Under the pieces are notes generated by a model. It did no database searches, was not told the origin of the DNA, and was given only the letters and a program-made list of their open reading frames with translations. A stretch of DNA of 64,000 nt from Pelagicoccus albus (GTDB lineage: Bacteria; Verrucomicrobiota; Verrucomicrobiia; Opitutales; Opitutaceae): NCBI RefSeq assembly GCF_014230145.1, contig NZ_JACHVC010000001.1, positions 310,001-374,000 on the forward strand, in the 5' to 3' direction. The number at the start of each line of letters is the position of its first letter. Positions within the stretch are counted from its first letter, which is position 1. Made by a program: the position numbers and the translations under genes. Positions 16,391 to 24,819 of the stretch are shown here, in pieces.

Positions 16391-17026
16391 CTAGTCTTGG
16401 CTGACCAGCTTCAGCTTCACTGCCAAGCGGGTCATGTCGGTTGCCCCTCTCAAGTTCAGCTTGCGCATGATATTTGAGCGGTGGGCGTCGATGGTGCGTA
16501 CGCTCAGGTTGAAGGAGCGAGCGATTTCTTTGGAGCTGTAGCCTTCTCCCACCATTTGGAGGACGTCAGTCTCGCGAGGCGTGAGCATCTTGAGGCTATC
16601 GTTGTAGTCCTTGTTGGTGATTGGTTGGCGGAGCAGCTTGTAAGCTTCAGGCGAGTAGTAGACGGCTCCCTTAAGGATCTGTCCGATGGCGTCCTTGAGG
16701 CTTTCGATCGAGCTATTCTTGGTGACCAGGCCGTTCACGCCGCGTTCGACGGTGTTTTTGACGATTTCTGGTGTGAAGTGAGCTGAGACGAGGATAACCT
16801 TGCACTCTGGGGTGCGGTCCTTGATTCGGTTGAAGACGGTCAGGCCGCCTAGCTTCTTGATCTTCAAGTCAAGGATGACTAGGTCGGGCTGGAGGTCGAG
16901 ACATGCTTGTAGGCCTTCTTCTCCATCCTCGAATTGACCCACTACGTCTAGTCCGAAGTCAGTTCGGACGATTGATTCTGTTAATTCGCGAAATAGTATT
17001 TGGTCTTCAATGAGTACGACTTTCAT
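16391..17026 (-). CDS. NarL/FixJ-type response regulator
   Basis: The 211-residue protein has a receiver domain (residues 1-120) with acidic pair ED (7-8), phosphorylatable Asp53 (LVILDLKIK), Ser near 81 (VILVSAH) and Lys near 103. A LuxR-type helix-turn-helix follows (about 145-205: LTPRETDVLQMVGEGYSSKEIA, SVRTIDAHRSNIMRKLNL). It is therefore a DNA-binding transcription factor controlled by phosphorylation. No histidine kinase lies in the window, and the only other phosphorelay gene is the neighbouring Hpt. It is transcribed away from the ketosynthase cluster, sharing the 390-base upstream region. Confidence 0.93.
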   Translation of the reverse strand: MKVVLIEDQILFRELTESIVRTDFGLDVVGQFEDGEEGLQACLDLQPDLVILDLKIKKLGGLTVFNRIKDRTPECKVILVSAHFTPEIVKNTVERGVNGLVTKNSSIESLKDAIGQILKGAVYYSPEAYKLLRQPITNKDYNDSLKMLTPRETDVLQMVGEGYSSKEIARSFNLSVRTIDAHRSNIMRKLNLRGATDMTRLAVKLKLVSQD

Positions 17027-17413
17027 TCGTTCTGCGGTCTTAAATATACGGGCGTAGAGGCGTTCGATTTCGTAGGTGTCAGTTCTTACGCGTTACGTAA
17101 TAATACTGTCCTGCACACCACAAGTAATGATGAGTAAAGAAACGTAAGCAACATGTTTGTTGCGGGTTTTAGCCGGATTAACGATTTCTTCCAAGAAATG
17201 TCGGAGGGTTACAGCCTCGAAACGTCTCACTGCTTGTTTCGAATGCGATTTGAGGGAAATGCCTTCAAGGGTAACTGAGGGGAATCTGCGATCCCGTTAT
17301 AAGTCCGATTACGTATGGTCTTTTATCGGAGTCTTATTTTTTGTTGAATGGCGGTGAAAAAAGGCTAACCCCGATTCTTTGTTTCGCTCGATAGCATTCT
17401 TCCAACAAACCTA
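17027..17413. other. Shared upstream region of the response regulator and ketosynthase cluster
   Basis: A 387-base divergent intergenic region without a convincing gene. It holds the palindrome TTACGTAA (17093-17100) and a small inverted repeat GCAACA/TGTTGC (17148-17163). These could be operator sites for the adjacent regulator, but with one copy of each the case is weak. Confidence 0.45.
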
Positions 17414-18649
17414 ATGGCACTAAGCAGAGTTGTAATCACCGGAGTTGGCCTCACATCGCCCAATGGAAATACGCTTCAGGAATTCCGTCAGAGTCTTCTA
17501 GAAGGTCGGGCAGGAATTAGTCGCATCGATATGCGTTATATGGGGCAAGTCCTCGCTGGTGTTTGTGATTTCGATGCAACTAAGTATCAGAAACGCAAAG
17601 AATTGCGCGTCGGAACAAGAGCAGGGAGTGTCTCAATCTATTGTGCGAGAGAGGCTTTGGCAGATGCGGGTATCGCGGTCGAAGATCTCGTTTCCGATCG
17701 GACTGGCATCTATGTGGGTACCACTGAGCACGGAAACGTGGAGACCGAGAACGAGGTCTACAACATCTCTCAATTCGATTACGATACGAAGTTTTGGTCC
17801 CACCACCACAATCCCAGAACAGTCTCTAACAATCCTGCGGGCGAAGTCTCCCTAAACCTCAAGGTTCACGGGCCGGCCTACACAATCGGAGCGGCCTGCG
17901 CGGCGGGTAACCTTGGCTTGATCCAGGGTATGCAGATGTTGCAGCTCGGAGAGGTCGATTTTGCGATTGCTGGAGGTGTTTCGGAGAGTATCCGCTCCTT
18001 CGGCATATTTGCTGGTTTCAAGAGCCAAGGCGCGTTGGCGGATCACGAAGACCCCAACAAGGCTTCACGTCCGTTCGACACGGCCCGCAACGGTATCGTC
18101 GTTTCAGAGGGGGGAGCATTGTATACCCTAGAGCGACTCGAAGACGCTCAGGCTCGAGGCGCTAAAATCTATGGCGAGATTGTGGGCTACAACATCAATT
18201 CGGATGCAACCGACTACGTGCTCCCAAATCCCCAGCGACAAGCCGAGTGCATGAGGGGGGCTCTCAAGAAGGCTGGAATGGAGCCGGGAGACATTCATAT
18301 CGTTAGCACTCACGCCACGGCGACGCCGATGGGAGATATCCAGGAGTGCGAGGCGGTTCGAGAGGTTTTCTCCGATTGTCCCGACACCCACATCAACAAT
18401 ACAAAGGGCTATATTGGGCACGCTATGGGAGCGGCAGGGGCTCTAGAGCTGGCCGGCAACTTGCCGTCTTTTGAGGATGGACTTGTTCACCCCACGATCA
18501 ACGTCGACAATTTGGACCCCAAATGCGACTTGCCCGGGCTTGTGATCAACGAGGCCAAGCAAGCGAAACGGGTTGACGCCATTCTCAATAATTCCTTTGG
18601 TATGCTCGGTATTAACTCGGCGCTGATCATCAAGCGCTTTTCGAACTAG
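17414..18649 (+). CDS. Beta-ketoacyl-ACP synthase (FabF-like), accessory type
   Basis: The 411-residue condensing enzyme has the full thiolase-fold catalytic set: Cys162 (YTIGAACAAGNLGL), His300 (VSTHATATPMGD), Lys331 and His336 (NTKGYIGHAMGAAGALE). It elongates an acyl chain held on an acyl carrier protein by decarboxylating malonyl-ACP. The nucleophile surroundings (AACAAGN) differ from the TACATG of housekeeping FabF, suggesting a specialised paralogue. It is followed after 15 bases by a dedicated ACP gene, then by a carotenoid-desaturase-like oxidoreductase, rather than by fabD/fabG/fabZ. The product of the pathway is unknown. Confidence 0.92.
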   Translation: MALSRVVITGVGLTSPNGNTLQEFRQSLLEGRAGISRIDMRYMGQVLAGVCDFDATKYQKRKELRVGTRAGSVSIYCAREALADAGIAVEDLVSDRTGIYVGTTEHGNVETENEVYNISQFDYDTKFWSHHHNPRTVSNNPAGEVSLNLKVHGPAYTIGAACAAGNLGLIQGMQMLQLGEVDFAIAGGVSESIRSFGIFAGFKSQGALADHEDPNKASRPFDTARNGIVVSEGGALYTLERLEDAQARGAKIYGEIVGYNINSDATDYVLPNPQRQAECMRGALKKAGMEPGDIHIVSTHATATPMGDIQECEAVREVFSDCPDTHINNTKGYIGHAMGAAGALELAGNLPSFEDGLVHPTINVDNLDPKCDLPGLVINEAKQAKRVDAILNNSFGMLGINSALIIKRFSN

Positions 18650-18664
18650 CAAAGAACAACTTAC

Positions 18665-18919
18665 ATGACCAAAGACGAATGCAAGCAAGTGGTGCTCGAC
18701 ATCATCGCAGAAATAGCTCCAGACGAGGATCTTAGCGATGTAAAAGGCGATGTGGCCCTACGTGAGCAACTGGATCTCGATTCGATGGATTTTCTCGATA
18801 TCGTGATGGAACTTCGTAAACAGCACAGCATCGAGGTGCCCGAAGCCGACTACGTCGAACTTGCTTCTCTCGACAGCTGCGCGGAGTACCTGACTCCAAA
18901 GTTCAACGCACTCGTTTAA
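18665..18919 (+). CDS. Acyl carrier protein
   Basis: The 84-residue protein has the ACP signature LDLDSMDFLDIVMELRKQH; the Ser at about residue 40 would receive the phosphopantetheine arm. It is acidic, as the family requires. It lies between the ketosynthase and the FAD oxidoreductase genes and is probably dedicated to their pathway. The motif DSMDF replaces the DSLD(T/S) of housekeeping AcpP, in line with a special ACP. Confidence 0.93.
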   Translation: MTKDECKQVVLDIIAEIAPDEDLSDVKGDVALREQLDLDSMDFLDIVMELRKQHSIEVPEADYVELASLDSCAEYLTPKFNALV

Positions 18920-18950
18920 GACGCGCCCGCTTAGAACTATTTTAATGGAT

Positions 18951-18979
18951 TGGCCCACCGTAACGGTTGGGCCATTCTT
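18951..18979 (+). terminator. Intercistronic hairpin, possible attenuator
   Basis: A strong stem (TGGCCCACCG with CGGTTGGGCCA, one bulged T, 3-base loop) lies between the ACP stop and the oxidoreductase start, followed by a short T-rich TTCTTG. It could reduce read-through into the third gene or protect the upstream mRNA end; a complete stop is unlikely given the weak T run. Confidence 0.5.
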
Positions 18980-19001
18980 GTATCCGTAAGTTGAGTACCG
19001 A

Positions 19002-20408
19002 ATGGCAGAGCACTACGACGTAGCGATAATAGGAGCGGGAATGTCTGGATTGTCGGCGGGCATACGGGCCGCTCATTTTGGCAAGAAGGCTATCATCTTA
19101 GAGCAGCATAATGCTCCTGGTGGATTGAATAGCTTTTATGCGAAAGAAGGGCGCAAGTATGACGTCGGACTGCACGCCATGACCAACTTCGTACCCGCCT
19201 CCGAAAGGCGGGCCATCTTTAACAAGCTTCTTCGTCAGCTTCGCATCGATCGAGCAGAGCTTGATCTGATAGAACAAAAGTCATCGCGGGTCGCCTTCCC
19301 GGGGGTTAATCTGCGATTTGGAAATGACGAAGGCTTGTTGGAGAGTGAAGTCGAAGCGGCCTTTCCAGGTCAGGTTGATGGCTTCAGGAAGCTAAGCGAA
19401 ACGATTCGCGATTTTCCAGATCGAGATCTGGAGCAGCCCTATCAATCGGCCCGTTCGTGGATCAAGCAATTCATCTCGGATCCGCTCCTCGAGGAGATGA
19501 TTTTTTGCCCGCTCATGTACTACGGGTCCGCTGTGGAAAATGATATGGATGTGGGGCAGTTCGTTATCATGTTTCGGTCCATTTTCCACGAGGGACTAGC
19601 GCGCCCAGCGGAAGGGATTCGCTTGCTCATTCGTGTTGTCTTGGATCGTTACCGTAAGCTAGGTGGTATCCGGAAAATGAAGACGGGCGTGAAACGTCTG
19701 ATCGAGGAAGGGGGGCGGATTAGCCGCATCGAGCTAGATAACGGCGAGGAGATCACGGCGGATGTCATACTTTCCTGTGCTGGTTTGCCGGAAACTTACT
19801 CGCTGGTGGATCCTTCAATTATCGCGGATCAGTCCAAGGATGCGGGTAAACTCGCCTTTTCTGAAACCATCGCAGTCTACGAGACATTGCCGGAAACTTG
19901 GGGCTGGGGCGATGATACGATCGTATTTTTCAATGATTCGGATCGTTTCGTGTATGAGGCCCCCGAGGAGCAAATCGATTTGCGAAGTGGCGTAATCTGC
20001 TTGCCGAACAATTTTGAATTTGGGGATCGTCCTTTGAAAGAGGGGCTCGTTCGGGTTACCTGTCTTGCCAATCATGACGCTTGGTGCGGCTTCTCGGAAG
20101 AGCGTTACCAAGCGGCGAAAGAGGAGTGGTTCGGCCGTATCCAGAATTCTATCCTACCCATGATGCCTAAGCCGACGAGGGATCATTCTGGAGAGCTCGT
20201 GGCCACGGATATGTTTACGCCGAAGACTATCAAGCGATTCACGCGACGGGCGAGGGGGGCTATTTATGGTTCTCCTCGGAAGGTGAAAGATGGTCGCACG
20301 GATTGGGATAATCTGTTCCTTTGCGGAGCGGATCAGGGCTACCTTGGTATTGTGGGCAGCATGTTGAGCGGTGTGGTGATCGCCAATCAGTATGTGCTCA
20401 AAGGCTAG
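19002..20408 (+). CDS. FAD-dependent oxidoreductase of the phytoene desaturase/carotene isomerase family
   Basis: The 468-residue protein begins with the FAD dinucleotide motif DVAIIGAGMSGLSAGIRAAHFG (split here as DVAIIGAGMSGL at residues 6-17), then APGGLNSFY and YDVGLHAM, as in CrtI/CrtISO/retinol-saturase-like enzymes. VILSCAGLPETY is the mid-protein Rossmann contact and LFLCGADQGYLGIVGSMLSGVVIANQ the C-terminal FAD site. Such enzymes saturate, desaturate or isomerise long conjugated or acyl chains. Being the third gene after a ketosynthase and an ACP, it may act on an ACP-bound chain, which is inference. No carotenoid genes (crtB, crtE) are nearby. Confidence 0.87.
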   Translation: MAEHYDVAIIGAGMSGLSAGIRAAHFGKKAIILEQHNAPGGLNSFYAKEGRKYDVGLHAMTNFVPASERRAIFNKLLRQLRIDRAELDLIEQKSSRVAFPGVNLRFGNDEGLLESEVEAAFPGQVDGFRKLSETIRDFPDRDLEQPYQSARSWIKQFISDPLLEEMIFCPLMYYGSAVENDMDVGQFVIMFRSIFHEGLARPAEGIRLLIRVVLDRYRKLGGIRKMKTGVKRLIEEGGRISRIELDNGEEITADVILSCAGLPETYSLVDPSIIADQSKDAGKLAFSETIAVYETLPETWGWGDDTIVFFNDSDRFVYEAPEEQIDLRSGVICLPNNFEFGDRPLKEGLVRVTCLANHDAWCGFSEERYQAAKEEWFGRIQNSILPMMPKPTRDHSGELVATDMFTPKTIKRFTRRARGAIYGSPRKVKDGRTDWDNLFLCGADQGYLGIVGSMLSGVVIANQYVLKG

Positions 20409-20420
20409 TCTCTCCCTTGG

Positions 20421-20768
20421 CTAATAGAAAAATATAACGTAGCACACTAGCGCTGCGAGGCTGGCGAAGGCGGCTGCTCCGATGAGCAGGCAGCCTTTTT
20501 TGGTGTCCGCGACGGCGTTTTTTGTGTCGGGTCCGAGTTCTGAATATAGGTCTGCAGCCACTTGATTCTGTGGGGAGGACTCTGGATCAAGCGACTTTTC
20601 GACAGGGCGATCTTCGGGAAAGGCTTCAGCAAGCCTGTTTTCTCGTTTGCTTGGAACCGAAGGCGTGGAGGACAGCTCGACTCGAGCGATTTCTTGGTCG
20701 ATCCAATTCAGGTGCTCCAGAATCAAGCTCTTCTGTCGTTTCAGTTGCCGTAGTCGCTCGTCGTCCAT
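20421..20768 (-). CDS. Uncharacterised tail-anchored protein
   Basis: The 115-residue product starts with a charged helical stretch (LRQLKRQKSLILEHLNWIDQEI), likely coiled coil, has a hydrophilic Pro/Ser-rich middle, and ends with one membrane helix (residues about 91-113, ACSSL-free GCLLIGAAAFASLAALVC). This topology fits a C-terminal tail anchor with the soluble part in the cytoplasm. I do not recognise the family. It ends 12 bases from the convergent oxidoreductase gene. Confidence 0.6.
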   Translation of the reverse strand: MDDERLRQLKRQKSLILEHLNWIDQEIARVELSSTPSVPSKRENRLAEAFPEDRPVEKSLDPESSPQNQVAADLYSELGPDTKNAVADTKKGCLLIGAAAFASLAALVCYVIFFY

Positions 20769-20830
20769 CGTGTTGGGGGTTTGATCGGCAGTTTGGCTGG
20801 CCGGTTAAGGAGTGCGATGGGACGAAGCGT

Positions 20831-20865
20831 AAAAAAAGCCCTCTCCGGATGGACCGGAAAGGGCT
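20831..20865 (-). terminator. Rho-independent terminator of rplU-rpmA
   Basis: A 12-bp stem (AGCCCT..CCGG with one C/A mismatch), 5-base loop and seven T on the minus strand, 26 bases after the rpmA stop. Confidence 0.85.
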
Positions 20866-20890
20866 TCTGAAAAGTTTGTCGTTTAAACGC

Positions 20891-21133
20891 TTAGGCTTCG
20901 ACTGCCACCTTCCGGTGTTCTCTGTCGAAAACGACCTTGCCGTCGGAAAGCGCGAACAACGTGTGGTCGCGACCCATGCCTACGTTCTTGCCGGCGTGGA
21001 AACGAGTCCCGCGCTGACGTACGATGATGTTGCCGGCGATGACTTCTTCTCCGCCGAACTTCTTAACACCGAGGTTCTTTGGGTTTGAATCGCGTCCGTT
21101 CTTGGAAGTTCCTTGTCCTTTTTTATGTGCCAT
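20891..21133 (-). CDS. rpmA: 50S ribosomal protein L27
   Basis: The 80-residue protein begins [20 protein letters not shown] and continues [11 protein letters not shown], the classic L27 N terminus, which reaches towards the peptidyl transferase centre. Here the extension starts directly with MAHKKG, without the cleaved leader seen in Firmicutes. rplU lies 39 bases upstream in the same direction, the normal L21-L27 order, and a terminator follows. Confidence 0.97.
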   Translation of the reverse strand: MAHKKGQGTSKNGRDSNPKNLGVKKFGGEEVIAGNIIVRQRGTRFHAGKNVGMGRDHTLFALSDGKVVFDREHRKVAVEA

Positions 21134-21172
21134 GACTGGTAAGTGCTATCGCTCTAGCTAAAAGGTTGTGGG

Positions 21173-21487
21173 TTAGGACTCGATTGAGTCGATCTTGATT
21201 ACGGAAAGCTCTTGGCGGTGTCCGCGGCGGCGTTCGTAGCCTTTGCGCTTCTTCTTCTTGAAAACCACGATCTTGCGGCCGCGCTTGTTTTCTAGAATGG
21301 TAGCGGAGACTTTTGCGCCGTCGACGAAGGGAGCGCCGAGCTTGAATGCATCGCCTTCGCCCACTGTTAGGACTTCGTTGATTTCGAGCTTTGAGCCGGC
21401 TTCCGTCTCTGGGTAGCGGTTCACGATTAGAACGTCGCCTTCTGTGACGGTGTACTGTTTGCCCTGTGTTTGGATAGTTGCCTTCAT
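21173..21487 (-). CDS. rplU: 50S ribosomal protein L21
   Basis: The 104-residue protein has the L21 N terminus ([20 protein letters not shown]) and the conserved basic C-terminal block [17 protein letters not shown], which binds 23S rRNA. Its position upstream of rpmA is the usual one. The promoter must lie in the 76 bases shared with the divergent methyltransferase gene. Confidence 0.97.
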   Translation of the reverse strand: MKATIQTQGKQYTVTEGDVLIVNRYPETEAGSKLEINEVLTVGEGDAFKLGAPFVDGAKVSATILENKRGRKIVVFKKKKRKGYERRRGHRQELSVIKIDSIES

Positions 21488-21563
21488 CGGAAAAATTGGA
21501 AACCGCGTAATAAGGTCGCTTTGCGGTGTTTGATCAATCTTTTTATCGGAAAATTTTCCGAAA

Positions 21564-22301
21564 ATGGATGTAGAAAGAGTTCGCGGTTATTTCAATGAGC
21601 AGTCGACAGTGCAACATTATGCGAAGGCTGTGGCCAATATTGGGCTGTGGGAATCGGAGAAATTGTTGTTTAGCAAATACTTGTCGAAGGAAGAAAAATT
21701 GCTGGATTTAGGCTGCGGGGCTGGTCGGGTAACGATTGGGCTCTGGGAGGAGGGCTTTAAAAGCGTTCTAGGAACAGATCTGGCGGAGTCGATGGTGGCG
21801 GAATCTCGGGAGATCGCGGACTGTCTCGGGTGTCCATTTACCTTCCAAAGGGAGGATGCAACTCGTCTGAGCTTTGCGGACCAGTCGTTTGATGGGGTGA
21901 TTTTTGCCTTCAACGGCCTCATGCAGATTCCAGGCAGGGCGGTACGCAGGCTCGCCTTGCAGGAGATATATAGAGTGTTGCGCCCCGGCGGACGTTTCTT
22001 GTTTTCCACTCTAGATCGGGAGGATCGCCTCTACTCCAAGGTTTTCGCAGTGAAAGACGATCCTGAGCATGATCTTTCCCGGAACCCAAATCTCATCGAT
22101 TTCGGTGACCGGCATTTCGAATCGGAACACGGAACGACCTTCATGCACGTGCCGACTCAAAGCGAGGTCTGCCAGGAGTTAGAGGCAGTGGGCTTTCACG
22201 TGCTGCAGACAGCGATGCGCAGCGAATTGGCCCACGAGTCGGATCGGGTTTTCGATTTTTCAGAGGATTGCCGAATGTGGGTCGTAGAGAAAGCCCGTTA
22301 G
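21564..22301 (+). CDS. Class I SAM-dependent methyltransferase
   Basis: The 245-residue protein has SAM motif I ([15 protein letters not shown], about residues 47-61), an acidic residue at the end of strand 2 ([11 protein letters not shown]), motif II ([13 protein letters not shown]) and the post-motif [16 protein letters not shown]. This is the small-molecule methyltransferase type 11/25 fold. Neighbours (ribosomal proteins and ilvC) give no hint of substrate. Confidence 0.85.
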   Translation: MDVERVRGYFNEQSTVQHYAKAVANIGLWESEKLLFSKYLSKEEKLLDLGCGAGRVTIGLWEEGFKSVLGTDLAESMVAESREIADCLGCPFTFQREDATRLSFADQSFDGVIFAFNGLMQIPGRAVRRLALQEIYRVLRPGGRFLFSTLDREDRLYSKVFAVKDDPEHDLSRNPNLIDFGDRHFESEHGTTFMHVPTQSEVCQELEAVGFHVLQTAMRSELAHESDRVFDFSEDCRMWVVEKAR

Positions 22302-22405
22302 TTTCAAGCTCTCGATTGGCTACATTCTTATAGAAGAAAAAGCGCTTTACCCGCGGGGGGGAGCAACCATAGTGCGTGATTTCCCAATTTTAGACCTTCG
22401 TAACA

Positions 22406-23890
22406 ATGAGCAGAAAAAACTACTTCAACACACTGACCTTGGCTCAAAAACTTGAGCAACTCGGCCGTTGCCGTTTCATGAACTCCTCCGAATTCAACGG
22501 AGTCGAAGCACTCAAGGGCAAGAAAGTGGTCATCGTGGGTTGCGGCGCTCAGGGCTTGAACCAAGGCCTCAATATGCGTGACTCCGGTCTCGACGTTAGC
22601 TACACCCTCCGCGGAGCAGCGATCGAAGAGAAACGCCAGTCTTGGAAGAACGCGACCGAGAATGGTTTCGCAGTTGGCACTTACGAGGAAATGCTTCCTA
22701 GCGCTGACCTGGTTCTCAACCTCACTCCAGACAAGCAGCACACCGCGGTTATCAACGCCGTTCAGCCGCTCATGAAGAAGGGAGCCACATTGGCTTACTC
22801 CCATGGTTTCAACATCGTCGAAGAAGGCATGGAGATCCGCAAGGACTTGACCGTTATCATGGTCGCTCCAAAGAGCCCTGGAACCGAGGTGCGCGAAGAG
22901 TACAAGCGTGGATTTGGCGTACCAACTCTTCTCGCGGTTCACACCGAAAACGACCCAGAAGGCAAGGGCTGGGACATCGCCAAGGCTTACGCTTGTGCCA
23001 CTGGCGGCGATCGTGCCGGCTGTCTCGAGTCTAGCTTCATCGCTGAAGTTAAGTCCGACCTCATGGGCGAGCAGACAATTCTCTGTGGCTTGCTGCAGGC
23101 CGGTTCGCTTCTCGCTTACGACAAGATGATCGAAGAAGGAATCGAAGCGGGCTGGGCATCCAAGTTCGTTCAGCACTCCTTCGACACCATTTGTGAGGCT
23201 CTCAAGCACGGCGGTATCACCAACATGATGGATCGCCTCAGCAATCCAGCCAAGCTCAAGGCTTTCGAGCTTTCCGAAGAGCTAAAGGACATCATGCGTG
23301 ACCTTTTCGACAAGCACCAGGAAGACATCATGTCTGGCGCGTTCTCCAGCGGTATGATGGCTGACTGGGATAACGACGATAAGGATCTGCTCACTTGGCG
23401 CGAAGCGACCAACGAAACAGCGTTTGAAAAATCTACTGCTGGCGACGTAGAGATCTCCGAGCAAGAGTACTTCGACAAGGGCATCCTGATGGTTGCTTTC
23501 GTTCGTGCCGGTGTTGAGCTTGCCTTCGAGTCCATGACCAATGCAGGTATCAAAGAAGAGTCTGCTTACTACGAGTCTCTGCACGAAACGCCTCTGATCG
23601 CCAACACCATCGGGCGCAAGAAGCTCTACGAGATGAACAAGGTTATCTCGGACACGGCTGAATACGGTTGCTACCTCTTCTCTTACGCGGCGGTTCCATT
23701 GCTCGCTGACTTCATGAAGGGCATCAAGACTGACGTGATCGGCAAGGGCCTCGAGTGCAGCTGCACCGCAGTCGACAACCAAGAGCTTGTAGCTGCCAAC
23801 GCCAAGATTCGCAGCCACGGAGTCGAAAAGATCGGCACCGTCCTCCGCGGACACATGGGCGCGATGGCCAAGATTGCAGTTGGCGGTTAA
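22406..23890 (+). CDS. ilvC: Ketol-acid reductoisomerase, class II (long form)
   Basis: The 494-residue enzyme catalyses the second common step of valine, leucine and isoleucine synthesis (acetolactate to dihydroxyisovalerate) using NADPH and Mg. It begins [20 protein letters not shown] and has the NADPH loop [20 protein letters not shown], like the E. coli protein. Its length, with a duplicated C-terminal knotted domain, marks the class II form rather than the roughly 330-residue class I. It stands alone, without ilvBN or leu genes nearby. Two terminator hairpins follow. Confidence 0.96.
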   Translation: MSRKNYFNTLTLAQKLEQLGRCRFMNSSEFNGVEALKGKKVVIVGCGAQGLNQGLNMRDSGLDVSYTLRGAAIEEKRQSWKNATENGFAVGTYEEMLPSADLVLNLTPDKQHTAVINAVQPLMKKGATLAYSHGFNIVEEGMEIRKDLTVIMVAPKSPGTEVREEYKRGFGVPTLLAVHTENDPEGKGWDIAKAYACATGGDRAGCLESSFIAEVKSDLMGEQTILCGLLQAGSLLAYDKMIEEGIEAGWASKFVQHSFDTICEALKHGGITNMMDRLSNPAKLKAFELSEELKDIMRDLFDKHQEDIMSGAFSSGMMADWDNDDKDLLTWREATNETAFEKSTAGDVEISEQEYFDKGILMVAFVRAGVELAFESMTNAGIKEESAYYESLHETPLIANTIGRKKLYEMNKVISDTAEYGCYLFSYAAVPLLADFMKGIKTDVIGKGLECSCTAVDNQELVAANAKIRSHGVEKIGTVLRGHMGAMAKIAVGG

Positions 23891-23916
23891 GTCTAGTCCG
23901 TAGTTGTTATTTCAAG

Positions 23917-23945
23917 ACGTCCCGTTCCAAAGAGCGGGACGTTTT
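23917..23945 (+). terminator. Rho-independent terminator of ilvC
   Basis: An 8-bp stem (ACGTCCCG with CGGGACGT, 10-base loop) runs into TTTT about 26 bases after the ilvC stop. Confidence 0.82.
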
Positions 23946-23985
23946 CTGTATTCGATTTGCTTCTTGGGCTTGGTTCCGCCTGCTT

Positions 23986-24013
23986 GGTCCCTTGCTTCGA
24001 GCAAGGGCCTTTT
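23986..24013 (+). terminator. Second hairpin terminator after ilvC
   Basis: A perfect 8-bp stem (CCCTTGCT with AGCAAGGG, loop TCG) followed by CC and TTTT lies about 40 bases after the first. A tandem arrangement would give tight separation of ilvC from the cytochrome gene. The remaining 24014-24182 stretch shows nothing recognisable. Confidence 0.65.
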
Positions 24014-24182
24014 ATCGCATGATATCGGTTAAGAGGGGTGAGAGTGCTCGCGGCCTGACTCTGTGGACCTTTCTCTGGAGATTGACCGCAACTTTTTCCT
24101 GAGTTGATGCGTCTACCATTTCATCTGCAGCAGATATCCTCCTCCGCTTGTAGTGTTTTGAACTAAAACCGAATCTAATTCT

Positions 24183-24629
24183 ATGAAAAATCTGTCCCTC
24201 CTAGCCCTAGGTCTCAGCCTCATCGCTCCGAACGCAATGGTCTTCGCCGATCATCATGAAGGCGAACACGAAGAAACTCCTCTGCAGGAAGAGATGAGTT
24301 CTATGAACAAAGCATGGAAGTCTATTCGCCGTGCTGCCAAGGATCCCGCCGAGTTTGCCCACGCGGCTGAAATGGTTGGGACCATGATCGAGCATGCCAA
24401 GAATTCCATAGATATGGACCCCATCTTACTTGCTGAACAAGAAGGGGAAGAGGCGAAAGAAAAGTTCATGCACGGTTACCAAGAGGGCATGCAGGAGACT
24501 GTCGTTCTCTTGGAAGAGCTCAAAGCAGCTTTCGAGGTGGCTGATCAGGCGGCAGTCGTCGCCACTATGGATAAGATCAATGATGCCCGTAAAAAGGGGC
24601 ATCGCTCCTACAAGCCGAAGGACGACTGA
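24183..24629 (+). CDS. Cytochrome b562 family protein (periplasmic)
   Basis: The 148-residue protein has a signal peptide (MKNLSLLALGLSLIAPNAMVFA, split at FA-DHH) and a four-helix-bundle body. It resembles E. coli cytochrome b562: aligning NKAWKSI with the first-helix NDNLKVI places the axial Met at residue 38, and KKGHRSYK aligns with NAYHQKYR, placing the axial His at 140. Both haem ligands are therefore kept. The segment FMHGYQEGMQETVVLLEELKAA matches the third-helix region. No CxxCH is present, so haem would bind non-covalently. The His-rich start (DHHEGEHEE) is an extra. Function of the family is unclear (electron transfer is suspected). Confidence 0.8.
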   Translation: MKNLSLLALGLSLIAPNAMVFADHHEGEHEETPLQEEMSSMNKAWKSIRRAAKDPAEFAHAAEMVGTMIEHAKNSIDMDPILLAEQEGEEAKEKFMHGYQEGMQETVVLLEELKAAFEVADQAAVVATMDKINDARKKGHRSYKPKDD

Positions 24630-24659
24630 TCCTGCCGAACCACTTTTAACCAACACGCG

Positions 24660-24695
24660 ACCGTCGAGATGCTTTATTAGCTTCGGCGGTTTTTT
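24660..24695 (+). terminator. Rho-independent terminator after the cytochrome b562 gene
   Basis: A stem of about 8-9 pairs (ACCGTCGA with TTCGGCGGT, one G-T pair), a loop of roughly 12 bases and six T, about 30 bases after the stop. Confidence 0.65.
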
Positions 24696-24819
24696 GTGCT
24701 TTCGTGAAATGCCTTAGGACTTGGGAAGAGGCTTTTGTCGAAGAGGGTACGCTTACCGAGCAGTCTCAGAGCTTTCGACTAGACTGGACATTTCGATCTT
24801 CCCAGCTATCCCCGCCTTC

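Noticed and set aside
17157-17357. Short open frame in the divergent region before the ketosynthase
   Set aside because: Composition unlike a protein, no ribosome binding site, no family; treated as intergenic.
22328-23209. Open frame of about 293 codons antisense to ilvC
   Set aside because: Mirror of the ilvC codon pattern; no motif, and ilvC is certain.
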